The translations under genes were made by a program, and so were the position numbers. From Planctomycetaceae bacterium (GTDB lineage: Bacteria; Planctomycetota; Planctomycetia; Planctomycetales; Planctomycetaceae), in assembly GCA_900299185.1 (NCBI GenBank), contig OMIV01000186.1, positions 1 through 64,000 of the forward strand: 64,000 bases of DNA, read 5' to 3'. Position 1 is the stretch's first letter, and each line of letters begins with the position of its first letter. The notes beneath the pieces were generated by a model. The model saw only the letters and a program-made list of their open reading frames with translations. It made no database searches and had not been told where the DNA came from. Positions 9,127-17,979 of the stretch are shown piece after piece.

Positions 9127-10380
9127 TCAGCCTGAAATCACTCGTCGTTCGGCATCATCGACGATGTCTCGAGTGGCGCCGGATATGAGTAGGCCGACAT
9201 GTCGAACGGGCTCATTTCCCAAGCAAATCGGTGAAGTCCACAAGACTCGAGCAGAGGCCGTCGGTCCGAGCAATGCTTCAGTGAGATCTAGTCCGCGAGT
9301 CCGCAATAGCTGCCGCTCGCCTTCGAGATTACCGCCGAGATTGAGTCGCTGACAAAAGTCTTTCACCGGCATCAGTCGCCAGGTTGAGCACGCATTAGGA
9401 GCAAGTCGTTGTGTCCACGTCGCCGCGATGAACCCCATCGTCCAGCGAGCATTCACATCTTGGATGGGTCGAATTGATGGCCTACCAGCGATTCGATCAG
9501 CTTCCGTCGCGAAGTACTGCATGGCGTCGATACCGATCGGGCCAAAGTAACCTTCGGCCCGCAACAAGATCGCGAATTGCATCGCAGCCTCGACCGCTGG
9601 TTGCCAGATCGTCTCGGCCTTTGCATTCACATCAGGCCCGGTTCGAGTCCCGGCGTATTGTCCTCGCGAATCGGTCATTAACTCCGTCAGCGCCACCAAT
9701 CGAATTGCATTGCCCGAGTCCTCTCGTTTGGGGATATCGAGCAGGATGCCGGCTTCCGAGATGCGGTCGAGCCACGGTTCAAAGATCAGCCACTCGTGAC
9801 GAGCGAGTCGTTTTTCAATCCAGCGACGAGCTGCTTCGTCAAGCTGCGGACCGTGGCCAACAACACGTTCACGGCCCGACATCCCGAAGTCAGATTTAAT
9901 GACCCAGCGTTGGTCGGGCGACGAATTGAATCTCGTGATCAATGCGTGCTCGAGCTGATCCATGCCCGCGATCGCGAAGGTACCCGCGAGAGCAACTTCG
10001 AGTTGCTGCTCAATGAGAAACGAGTGCTGTCGTGAGTTGGCTCGTCGCGTTGCCGTTAACGATGGACCGTTTGCAGTCAGGTGATGACGCTCAGCCAAAG
10101 TCCGAATCTGAGATGACCACCCCCAAGGGCAGATTGTGAATCCGCCCCGAAACGCTGAAGCATCTTTCGACAGAAGTACGTCTCCGAGCAACTCGCGAGC
10201 GGCGGTAAGGAACTCGCTACTCGGCATTGCTGGCAACCAAATGCCATCGCCCGGCGTTGTTAAGGCTGCCAAATGCCAGCTCAGTTCCGCATTGAGTCGC
10301 CGAAGTGCGTTCGTCGGAGAATTCGACTTCGCAGCGAGTTCATGCTCGAAGTCAAAGTTACCGAGAAAGACTTGTGGCAT
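9127..10380 (-). CDS. ATP-grasp-like protein of unknown specificity
   Basis: This is a protein of 417 residues from the ATG at 10380, or 433 from an upstream TTG at 10428. I prefer the ATG because it begins MPQVFLGNFDFEHE. Neither start has a clear ribosome site. The segment RWVIKSDFGMSGRERVVG looks like the ATP-binding lysine and glycine loop of ATP-grasp enzymes. GPIGIDAMQY followed by IQDVNARWTMG resembles the metal-binding acidic residue and 'E/D-x-N-x-R' end of the fold. Such enzymes ligate a carboxylate to an amine, but the substrate cannot be told. It lies upstream of the HTTM pair on the same strand, separated by 121 bases, and is divergent from panC. Confidence 0.6.
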   Translation of the reverse strand: MPQVFLGNFDFEHELAAKSNSPTNALRRLNAELSWHLAALTTPGDGIWLPAMPSSEFLTAARELLGDVLLSKDASAFRGGFTICPWGWSSQIRTLAERHHLTANGPSLTATRRANSRQHSFLIEQQLEVALAGTFAIAGMDQLEHALITRFNSSPDQRWVIKSDFGMSGRERVVGHGPQLDEAARRWIEKRLARHEWLIFEPWLDRISEAGILLDIPKREDSGNAIRLVALTELMTDSRGQYAGTRTGPDVNAKAETIWQPAVEAAMQFAILLRAEGYFGPIGIDAMQYFATEADRIAGRPSIRPIQDVNARWTMGFIAATWTQRLAPNACSTWRLMPVKDFCQRLNLGGNLEGERQLLRTRGLDLTEALLGPTASARVLWTSPICLGNEPVRHVGLLISGATRDIVDDAERRVISG

Positions 10381-10659
10381 GGAAAAGTCGCCGTTGAGGA
10401 AGTTCCGATTGCTCGCCGTCAAATCCAATTAGGCGCGCGTTTGGGGAAACTCGAATGACGTAGATGATCCCGAAATGCAGGCCGTGGATTCGTATCTCCA
10501 TCGCTAAGTTGCGTGAACAGCTTGATGCAAAAGCTCGTTGTGGACGACGAAGTCCATAGGCTCGACGTGGCGAGTCCTTCCGGCGATCTTCCGGCTTGAT
10601 CGAGTTAATTGCTTGCCGGGCTTCGGCATGAATCCTTCCACTGTTTTCGAGCTTGTTAA

Positions 10660-11514
10660 ATGGTCGCTGTCGAGTCTCTCAGTGAGTTACGCCAACACGT
10701 TCAGAATGCTCGCCAAGCAGGACTCACGATCGGCTGTGTCCCAACGATGGGGGCCTTGCATGCTGGCCACATTTCGCTGGTCGAGGCTGCCAAGAAAGAG
10801 ACCGACTTCGTTGTCGTCACGATCTTCGTGAACCCCACACAGTTTGGGCCGAACGAAGACTTTTCAAAGTATCCGCGACCTCTTGAACTCGACCTGCAGA
10901 TGTGTCGTGAGGCAGGGGTCGACGTGGTCTTTCATCCCGAAGTTCCGACCGTCTATCCCGCAGGAGCGACAACTTCCGTTGAAGTAGGCGGCTTGTCGAG
11001 CGTGCTGGAAGGTGCATTTCGTCCCGGTCACTTCCGAGGCGTCGCGACCGTCGTTCTTAAGCTTTTCAACATGGTCCAACCCGATGTGGCTTTCTTCGGC
11101 CAGAAGGATTTTCAACAACAGCTCGTCATCAAACACATGGTGCGGGATCTCGATGTTCCGGTTCGAGTTCAAACCTGCCCGACCAAGCGCGAGGCCGACG
11201 GGCTCGCGATGAGCAGTCGCAATGTCTACTTGAGCCCTGAAGAGCGACAGACATCCGTGTTGCTCTCGCAGGCGTTGAAGCTGGCGGAAACGATGGTGCA
11301 TCAGGGGGGGGCGACTCCCGGTGGCATCGAGGCGGCAATGAAGAAGCATCTCGAAACTGATCCGCGAGTAAGCATCGACTACGCCAAGCTTGTCGACGCA
11401 CACACGTTGGCAGATCTCAATCGAATTCAATCGGAAATGGTGGCGCTCATTGCGGCTCGAGTTGGCACGACTCGATTGATCGACAACATGCTGATCAGCG
11501 GCCATTTGTCGTAG
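10660..11514 (+). CDS. panC: Pantoate--beta-alanine ligase (pantothenate synthetase)
   Basis: This 284-residue cytoplasmic enzyme makes pantothenate from pantoate and beta-alanine with ATP, via a pantoyl-adenylate. Family motifs are in order and intact: PTMGALHAGH (HIGH-like ATP site, about residues 28-37), FVNPTQFGPNEDF, the FRGVATVVLKLFN helix, FFGQKDFQQ, and the KMSKS-like MSSRN loop (about 186-190). The length fits the family. It stands alone: no panB or panD is adjacent, and the nuo genes follow after a 345-base gap. The eight-G run at 11306-11313 does not break the frame. Confidence 0.95.
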   Translation: MVAVESLSELRQHVQNARQAGLTIGCVPTMGALHAGHISLVEAAKKETDFVVVTIFVNPTQFGPNEDFSKYPRPLELDLQMCREAGVDVVFHPEVPTVYPAGATTSVEVGGLSSVLEGAFRPGHFRGVATVVLKLFNMVQPDVAFFGQKDFQQQLVIKHMVRDLDVPVRVQTCPTKREADGLAMSSRNVYLSPEERQTSVLLSQALKLAETMVHQGGATPGGIEAAMKKHLETDPRVSIDYAKLVDAHTLADLNRIQSEMVALIAARVGTTRLIDNMLISGHLS

Positions 11515-11859
11515 ACCATGGAGCACTCTGTCTTGCTGCTCTCTTTAGACTCTCTGAATTGAGAGAACATGTTCCCGACTGACGCCAACTGCTAGTTTCA
11601 CGCAGGCCACGGATTCCATTTCGCACAAGGTTGTGAGTCAGCACCATTCAGCCGTGACTTTCTGACTCCGGTCTCCTTGAAGGCCAGATGGGCCTTTGCA
11701 ATAGTTCCGACCCTTCCGCTGGAAGGGAGCCTCGCGCCTTCGTTCTTGTCGCGAAATCTGAGGCTCATTGAAGAAGAATTCAGACTCACTCAGAGCACTT
11801 CGGTAGGTCCACGAGACTGCTCTGAATCACGTTGCCGGACGCTCTAAAGAGGGGATTCA
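11515..11859. other. Intergenic region before the nuo cluster
   Basis: These 345 bases lack a supportable gene. nuoI, which often neighbours nuoH, is not present here in any form. A short ORF on the minus strand (11598-11789) has no ribosome site and no recognisable content. The promoter for nuoH-N is expected here, but I cannot assign one with confidence. Confidence 0.4.
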
Positions 11860-13053
11860 GTGAATCCGATGCTGCTCGCAGACGTGACGCTGGAAGCATT
11901 GCTCACGCCCTACGTCAACAATCTACCAATCTCTGCGGGAACGCTGTCCGCGCTGATCCACGTCGCGCTATTGGCTGGCTTTTTCGGACTGCCCGCTGGC
12001 ATCTTTATTTGGGCCGAACGCAAGGTTTCAGCTCGTATCCAAGACCGTCTGGGACCAACTCGCACGGGTGGTAAGTTCGGTTGGCTGCAATCGCTCGCTG
12101 ACGGTGTGAAACTCGTCCAAAAAGAAGACCTCGTTCCAAAGTCGGCTGACTCGCTCCTGTTTCGCGTTGCCCCTTATATCGTTGTTGCAGCGTCGCTCTC
12201 GGCCTATTTGGTCTTGCCGTTTACTGAGAATTGGTCAGCTCTGGGATTGGATGTTGGACTCTTCTTCCTGCTCGCATTGATGGCATTGGAGGTTTTAGGC
12301 GTCATCTTCGCCGGCTATTCGAGTGGTTCTAAATGGGCTCTTTACGGGTCGATGCGTGAATCGGCGCAAATGGTGAGTTACGAAATTCCCATGGGGATGT
12401 GTGCTCTCGTGCCGATCGTCTTCGCGGGGTCGCTCGATTTGAACCACGTTGTACGCTCTCAAATCAGTACTTATGCTGACTTCCAGGCGACTGGCTGCCC
12501 GCCATTCCTGAACTGGTACTGCTTCAATCTCATTGGGCTTGTGGCCTTCTTGTGCTACTTCACATGCGCAACAGCCAGCTGCAAGCGAGCCCCCTTCGAT
12601 CTCGCAGAAGCAGAGAGCGAACTGGTTGCTGGCTTTCTCACTGAGTACAGCGGCATGCGTTGGTCGTTCTTCTTCTTGGCAGAGTATGCATCCATGTTCC
12701 TTGTCAGTGGCGTAGCAACTGCGCTCTTTCTCGGTGGATGGGATGACGGCTTCGGAATCCTTACAGGGCTTAAAGCCAGCGGGCCCGCGTTGGGGTTTGT
12801 TGCAACCCTACTTGGCGCAGTCATTTTCATGTCGAAGGCGTCGATCCTAGTGTGTGTGCAGATTTGGGTGCGCTGGACACTGCCTCGTATTCGCATCGAT
12901 CAAGTTATGACAGCCTGCTTGAAGTACATGGTTCCGATCGCATGCGCTGTCTTCTTGGCGGCGGCGGTTTATCCGCTTGTTGCAGCTACTGCGGTTGGTC
13001 GGCCGCATCTCTTGCCGACGTCTCCGATTGGTGAACGTGCCCAGCAGCATTAA
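11860..13053 (+). CDS. nuoH: NADH-quinone oxidoreductase subunit H
   Basis: This is a 397-residue integral membrane subunit of respiratory complex I that forms the quinone chamber at the junction of the peripheral and membrane arms. Conserved signatures are present: ERKVSARIQDRLGPTRTG near residues 50-67, the MRESAQMVSYEIPMG loop, and the acidic loop DLAEAESELVAGFLTEYSG that contacts quinone and protons. About eight hydrophobic helices are visible. It starts at GTG with GAGGGG upstream. It leads a six-gene series (H-J-K-L-M-N) on one strand, but nuoI is absent between H and J. Confidence 0.95.
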   Translation: MNPMLLADVTLEALLTPYVNNLPISAGTLSALIHVALLAGFFGLPAGIFIWAERKVSARIQDRLGPTRTGGKFGWLQSLADGVKLVQKEDLVPKSADSLLFRVAPYIVVAASLSAYLVLPFTENWSALGLDVGLFFLLALMALEVLGVIFAGYSSGSKWALYGSMRESAQMVSYEIPMGMCALVPIVFAGSLDLNHVVRSQISTYADFQATGCPPFLNWYCFNLIGLVAFLCYFTCATASCKRAPFDLAEAESELVAGFLTEYSGMRWSFFFLAEYASMFLVSGVATALFLGGWDDGFGILTGLKASGPALGFVATLLGAVIFMSKASILVCVQIWVRWTLPRIRIDQVMTACLKYMVPIACAVFLAAAVYPLVAATAVGRPHLLPTSPIGERAQQH

Positions 13054-13097
13054 TTGGGCTGAGTAACTTAATCTCCCGCTTCCAAACGAACTCGATA

Positions 13098-13682
13098 ATG
13101 AACGACTTTCTGTTTGTTGCACTCGCTGTGATTGCTGCCCTTGGGGCCATCTCGGTAGTTCTCTGCCGAAAAGTGGTTCACATGGCTGCAAGTCTGATCG
13201 TTGCGTTGTCGTCGGTGGCGGGCATCTTCTTCTCGCTCAATGCCAACTTTGTCGGTGCGACACAGCTAATGGTCTACGTTGGCGGTACTGTCATTCTCTT
13301 GATCTTCGGCGTGATGCTGACCTCAATGTCTGCCAAGGCCGAGCTGAAAACGACCCCAATAGAGGCAATCGCAGCGCTCGCAAGTTCCGTGCTTTTGCTC
13401 CTAGTTTTCACATTCACGGTAGGCTCTGTTTCATGGTCAGAGCATTTCAAATTGCTCGCAGGAGATGCTGCCGTACCTAAGAACCTTGTCGAGCAGGGCA
13501 GTTCATCCTTCAGTTCGGTTGCACTGGCTTTAGTCGGTGTCAGAACTGATCAGCCCAATGCTCATTCTTACTTGCTGCCATTCGAAATTATCTCAATTCA
13601 CTTGCTCGTGGTTCTTGTCGCCGCCGGTTATCTCGCACGACCTAGAGGCACGCAGCAAGAGGCTGATTCAACGGCTGAGTAA
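13098..13682 (+). CDS. nuoJ: NADH-quinone oxidoreductase subunit J
   Basis: This is a 194-residue complex I membrane subunit with five hydrophobic helices. The LMVYVGGTVILLIFGVML segment is the pi-bulge helix typical of NuoJ, important for proton and quinone coupling. The loop between helices 3 and 4 is polar. It follows nuoH by 44 bases and precedes nuoK closely, the standard order except that nuoI is missing. Confidence 0.92.
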   Translation: MNDFLFVALAVIAALGAISVVLCRKVVHMAASLIVALSSVAGIFFSLNANFVGATQLMVYVGGTVILLIFGVMLTSMSAKAELKTTPIEAIAALASSVLLLLVFTFTVGSVSWSEHFKLLAGDAAVPKNLVEQGSSSFSSVALALVGVRTDQPNAHSYLLPFEIISIHLLVVLVAAGYLARPRGTQQEADSTAE

Positions 13683-13718
13683 CCTTCATCAGTCACCCAT
13701 TAATTGACTGCAAATATC

Positions 13719-14030
13719 ATGACTGGCGACCCGCTTTCGATACTGGTTTGGCTGAGTGCCATCTTCTTTCTGTGTGGCTTCCTTTGCATGATCGTGAAGC
13801 GCAACGTGATTGGGATGCTGATCGGCGTTGAATTAATTCTAAACGCAGCCAATATCAATTTCGTGGCTTTTGGTCAGTTGTCGCGACTTGGTATCGACGG
13901 GCAGATTGCGACGCTGTTCGTTATCGTACTGGCCGCCGCCGAGGCAGCAGTCGCACTCGCCATCACGCTGGTCTTCTACAACAGTCATTCCACCATTGAT
14001 GCGGACCGGGGCGAATCGCTTCGAGGCTAA
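13719..14030 (+). CDS. nuoK: NADH-quinone oxidoreductase subunit K
   Basis: This is a 103-residue protein with three transmembrane helices. The two conserved membrane glutamates of this antiporter-like subunit are present, in GVELILNAANINF and in AAAEAAVALAI. I choose the ATG at 13719 (MTGDPLSIL) over the TTG at 13704 because it gives the usual length. It sits between nuoJ and nuoL in the complex I membrane-arm cluster. Confidence 0.92.
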   Translation: MTGDPLSILVWLSAIFFLCGFLCMIVKRNVIGMLIGVELILNAANINFVAFGQLSRLGIDGQIATLFVIVLAAAEAAVALAITLVFYNSHSTIDADRGESLRG

Positions 14031-14078
14031 TTGCTACTTGCCAGTCCTAGTCTTCAATACACAAAGCCATCACTGACG

Positions 14079-16286
14079 ATGTCCAACACCATTGCTCAAG
14101 ATCTCGCGACGTATTTAGCCATAGCGTGGCTGACCCCGCTATTGAGCTTCGTCATTGCCATCTTCAATGGCTTTAAATGGGGAAGAACGAGTCGAAATGC
14201 AGCTTTTGCGGCCACAGCTGCGATTGCCACAGGGTTCGTCTCCAGTGCCATCGCCATGAATCGCTGGATTTGCGAAATCGGTGGTTGGGATAAACTCCTT
14301 CATCCAGATCATCACGAACATCATGCCTATGCTGGAGTCTTTTACGATCTAGCAACCTTCGGAAGCCTGAAACTCTCCATCAGCTACTACATTGACAGTC
14401 TGACTCTGACCATGTTTTGCATGGTCACATTCATTGCGACCTGTATTCACATCTTCGCGATGGGATATATGAGCGAAGAGTTGGCAGAAACGTACGATGA
14501 TCACCAAGCTCACGTTACTCGACCGGGGCGGTTCTACCGCTTCTTCGCCTTCCTCTCCCTGTTCTGTTTCTCGATGCTTGGGCTGGTTATAGCCGGCAAC
14601 ATCTTCCAGGTGTTTGTCTTCTGGGAGTTGGTTGGTGTCTGCAGTTACCTGCTGATTGGCTTTTATACGGAACGACGATCCGCAAACGTCGCCGCCAACA
14701 AGGCGTTCATTGTCAATAGAGTCGGTGACTTCGGCTTTATTATCGGTCTGATGATTCTATGGACTTACACAGGCACCTTCACATTCAGCAATGCTCACAT
14801 GGAGGGAGCGGCGCCTGGTTTGTTCGAAATTATCGCGGCTCAAGCAACTGGAGCAAGCGAAGCGGCTCACCACGTTGCCGCTCATGGCGCCTTACCTACA
14901 GTGCCTCAGACTTTGTTGATAATTGCTGGATTGGGCATCTTTGCGGGATGCGTCGGAAAAAGTGCGCAATTTCCATTGCACACCTGGTTGCCAGACGCGA
15001 TGGAAGGCCCAACACCAGTTTCGGCTCTGGTTCACTCGGCAACGATGGTCGCAGCCGGTGTGTATCTGTCGGCTCGCTTCTATCCAGTATTCACGACCGA
15101 GGTGCTGACTGTAATTGCCTACGTTGGATGTATCACGCTGTTTGTCGCAGCAACAATCGCGATTGTGGCAACTGACATAAAGAAGGTCTTGGCGTACTCA
15201 ACCATCAGTCAGCTGGGCTACATGATGCTGGCTATTGGCGTTGGCGGTTGGGGAGCTGGGCTGTTCCACTTGATCACACATGCTTTCTTCAAATCCCTGC
15301 TGTTCTTAGGTTCTGGAGCGGTCATCTACGGCTGCCACCACGAACAAGAAATGCCGAAGATGGGCGGGCTACTCAAGAAGATGCCCGTCACTGGTTTCGC
15401 GATGGCCGTGGGATGTTGTGCAATCGCCGGGTTCGGGATTCCACACACGAACTTAGCATTCAGCGGCTTCTTCTCGAAGGACGCAATCCTCGCGACGGCA
15501 TTGGCATACTCGAAGATCAACCCATCCCACTCATTGTTGTTCCTGGCTCCCCTCGTTACAGCTGGGATCACTTCGTTCTACATGTGGCGACTCTGGTTCT
15601 ATACATTCACCGGTAAGACTCGCGACCGTCACGTCGAAGAACATTGCCACGAAGTCCCCAAGATTATGTTCATCCCGCTGTTGGTACTGTCGATGCTAGC
15701 GTTTGGCTGTGCATGGGGCGGTGAAGAGGGTGTGCTCTATAGCTTGCTGCATGCCTCTCAACCTGAGTCGTGCGCCATATCCGACGCCGGATTGCCGACA
15801 CACCATCATATCCATGAATCACATGAAACCGCGGGTGTATTGGCTTTGACTTCGGCACTGTTGGGCTTCGCATTGGCTTATCTCCTTTACTGCAAGTCAG
15901 TGATTTCGCCGGCTGCTATCAAAGAACAGTTAAAACCATTGCATTCCTTCCTTGTTGCGAAGTGGCGATTTGACGAACTATATGATGCGGTCTTCGTCTG
16001 GCCTTCGAAACGAGTTGGAGGCTTCATCGCAGGTATTGACCGAAATGTGTTTGATAATGCGATTGACGGTCTTGCTGCGAGCGCTGTGAAGGTCGCCAAA
16101 TCCAATCGGCGGTTTGACGAAGTCGTCGTTGATGGAGCAGTTCGAGCGAGTGGTGAAATTGTCTCTGCGTTGGCTCGAACATTCAGAGTTATTCAGACGG
16201 GACGGGCTCGTCAGTACGTCTTGTTCGTCGCAGTCGGTCTCGTGTTGGTCGTGGCTGGCTTTTTCGGTGTCATTCTGCCGCACTAA
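14079..16286 (+). CDS. nuoL: NADH-quinone oxidoreductase subunit L
   Basis: This is an approximately 735-residue antiporter-like proton-pumping subunit at the distal end of the complex I membrane arm. Hallmarks include FWELVGVCSYLLIGFY, the discontinuous-helix lysine region near LPDAMEGPTPVSALVHSATMVAAGVY, and KKVLAYSTISQLGYMM. The C-terminus has the long amphipathic lateral-helix region with a final transmembrane anchor (VLFVAVGLVLVVAGFFGV). The ATG at 14079 (MSNTIAQ) is preferred to an upstream TTG at 14031 that would start in the nuoK stop region. A His-rich loop (HPDHHEHHAY) lies between the first helices. Confidence 0.94.
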   Translation: MSNTIAQDLATYLAIAWLTPLLSFVIAIFNGFKWGRTSRNAAFAATAAIATGFVSSAIAMNRWICEIGGWDKLLHPDHHEHHAYAGVFYDLATFGSLKLSISYYIDSLTLTMFCMVTFIATCIHIFAMGYMSEELAETYDDHQAHVTRPGRFYRFFAFLSLFCFSMLGLVIAGNIFQVFVFWELVGVCSYLLIGFYTERRSANVAANKAFIVNRVGDFGFIIGLMILWTYTGTFTFSNAHMEGAAPGLFEIIAAQATGASEAAHHVAAHGALPTVPQTLLIIAGLGIFAGCVGKSAQFPLHTWLPDAMEGPTPVSALVHSATMVAAGVYLSARFYPVFTTEVLTVIAYVGCITLFVAATIAIVATDIKKVLAYSTISQLGYMMLAIGVGGWGAGLFHLITHAFFKSLLFLGSGAVIYGCHHEQEMPKMGGLLKKMPVTGFAMAVGCCAIAGFGIPHTNLAFSGFFSKDAILATALAYSKINPSHSLLFLAPLVTAGITSFYMWRLWFYTFTGKTRDRHVEEHCHEVPKIMFIPLLVLSMLAFGCAWGGEEGVLYSLLHASQPESCAISDAGLPTHHHIHESHETAGVLALTSALLGFALAYLLYCKSVISPAAIKEQLKPLHSFLVAKWRFDELYDAVFVWPSKRVGGFIAGIDRNVFDNAIDGLAASAVKVAKSNRRFDEVVVDGAVRASGEIVSALARTFRVIQTGRARQYVLFVAVGLVLVVAGFFGVILPH

Positions 16287-16366
16287 TCGCGAGCTAGCTT
16301 TGGCTAAATATTGCTCGCACTCGTGATACTCCAACCCGGTTTAACAACTTAAAGTTCTGGGCGAAA

Positions 16367-17920
16367 ATGGATCCTCTCTGCTATCTCTCTCTGCTGATTT
16401 TCCTGCCGACACTCGGGGCCATAATTCTCTTTGGTTTCCCTTCGAAAGCTGTAGACGCCATGCGCGTCTTTACGGCCGCTATCACCGGCGTTGTATTTTT
16501 GATGACGCTGCAGTTGTGGCTGGGAGGCAGCTTTAATCCCGTGCTCGGTACCATACAGCCAGTCCAAGAAGGGGTGTCTGTTCCCTGGATTGCCTCCTGG
16601 AATATTCATTACCGGTTGGGCTATGACGGTTTGAGTTTGCCTCTTGTCGTACTTACCGGCTTCGTCAGTTTTCTGTCTGCCATTGCATCGTGGAGCATAC
16701 AGAAACTGCATAAGGGATATTTCATTCTCTTTCTGTTGCTCGTCACAGGTATGTTGGGTGTGTTCTTGGCGTTGGACTTCTTCCTGTTCTACGTTTTCTG
16801 GGAAGTGATGCTGCTCCCGATGTACTTCCTCATTGGGGTCTGGGGTGGTCCTCGAAGGGAATACGCAGCGATTAAGTTCTTCCTTTATACATTGGTCGGC
16901 TCAGTCCTGATGCTCGTGGCGATGCTGATGCTCTATTTCGCTAGCGGGCGGGAATTCAGTTTGATCGGGTTGGCTCAACAGGCCGCAGCTGGCAAGTTCA
17001 GTAGCTTCGAACAAACGGTCGCCTTCATCCTGCTGTTTATAGGTTTTGCGATCAAAGTCCCCTGCGTTCCGGTTCACACGTGGTTGCCCGACGCCCACGT
17101 CGAGGCGCCTACTCCGATCTCGATGATTCTGGCTGGCGTTCTCTTGAAGATGGGCGGTTACGGTATCCTGCGGATCGCTTTCCCGCTTTGCCCGCTCGGG
17201 GCTTATTATTCGTCTTACGCGTTGGTCGCCATCGGCGTTGTGAGCATCATCTACGGCGCGTTTGCCGCGTTGGCTCAAACGGACTTCAAGCGGCTCGTAG
17301 CATATAGCTCTGTCAGCCACATGGGTTATGTGACTCTTGGAATTGGCGTCTGGAAGTTGTCCGAAGCACACGGCATCGACTTCTGGCTGCAGGGTGTGAG
17401 CGGTGCCATGTTCCAGATGATTGCACACGGCGTGTCTTCGACCGGTATGTTCTTTATGGTCGGTGTGATTTATGACCGTGTTCACCACCGGGATCTGAAT
17501 CAGTTCGGTGGTCTAATGGGCCGAATGCCGCTGTATTCCGGTTTGGCTGCTGGCATTTTCTTCGCAGGCCTTGGTTTGCCGGGTCTCTGCGGGTTCATCG
17601 GAGAAGTAGCTGTTGTAATCAGCACATGGAACTACGACCCACTGTTGGCGATCATCGCCGCTTCGGGTGTCGTTCTGACGGCTGGCTACATCCTCTGGAC
17701 GATGCAGCGTGTTTACCTCGGTGCTTCCTACAAGGGACCGCATTCTGAGGAGATCGACCACATGCCGTTCACTGCTCGCGAAGCGTTCGTGGGATTCACG
17801 TTGCTGATCGCTGCGATCTACTTGGGCGTTTATCCGTCTGTCGTTTTCGATGTGATGGACGCAACGCTGAAAGGTTCGCTTGAGACCTTAGAGAAGGCTG
17901 TGGCGACGGTGGGGAAGTAG
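16367..17920 (+). CDS. nuoM: NADH-quinone oxidoreductase subunit M
   Basis: This is a 517-residue antiporter-like complex I subunit. Key elements are FYVFWEVMLLPMYFLIGVWGG (conserved glutamate), HTWLPDAHVEAPTPISMILAGVLLKMGGYG (the broken helix with its pumping lysine) and KRLVAYSSVSHMGYVTLG. About fourteen hydrophobic helices are visible. It is 80 bases after nuoL and 59 before nuoN on the same strand. Confidence 0.95.
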   Translation: MDPLCYLSLLIFLPTLGAIILFGFPSKAVDAMRVFTAAITGVVFLMTLQLWLGGSFNPVLGTIQPVQEGVSVPWIASWNIHYRLGYDGLSLPLVVLTGFVSFLSAIASWSIQKLHKGYFILFLLLVTGMLGVFLALDFFLFYVFWEVMLLPMYFLIGVWGGPRREYAAIKFFLYTLVGSVLMLVAMLMLYFASGREFSLIGLAQQAAAGKFSSFEQTVAFILLFIGFAIKVPCVPVHTWLPDAHVEAPTPISMILAGVLLKMGGYGILRIAFPLCPLGAYYSSYALVAIGVVSIIYGAFAALAQTDFKRLVAYSSVSHMGYVTLGIGVWKLSEAHGIDFWLQGVSGAMFQMIAHGVSSTGMFFMVGVIYDRVHHRDLNQFGGLMGRMPLYSGLAAGIFFAGLGLPGLCGFIGEVAVVISTWNYDPLLAIIAASGVVLTAGYILWTMQRVYLGASYKGPHSEEIDHMPFTAREAFVGFTLLIAAIYLGVYPSVVFDVMDATLKGSLETLEKAVATVGK

Positions 17921-17979
17921 CTGCTCAGGGAGTGGCTAATCGGTTTTGCGAGTAAGCATCACACTGAGATAAGACGATC

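Noticed and set aside
9630-9656. tRNA-like T-arm sequence (GGTTCGAGTCCCGG)
   Set aside because: It lies inside a well-supported coding region (ATP-grasp protein), and no acceptor, D or anticodon arm can be drawn around it.
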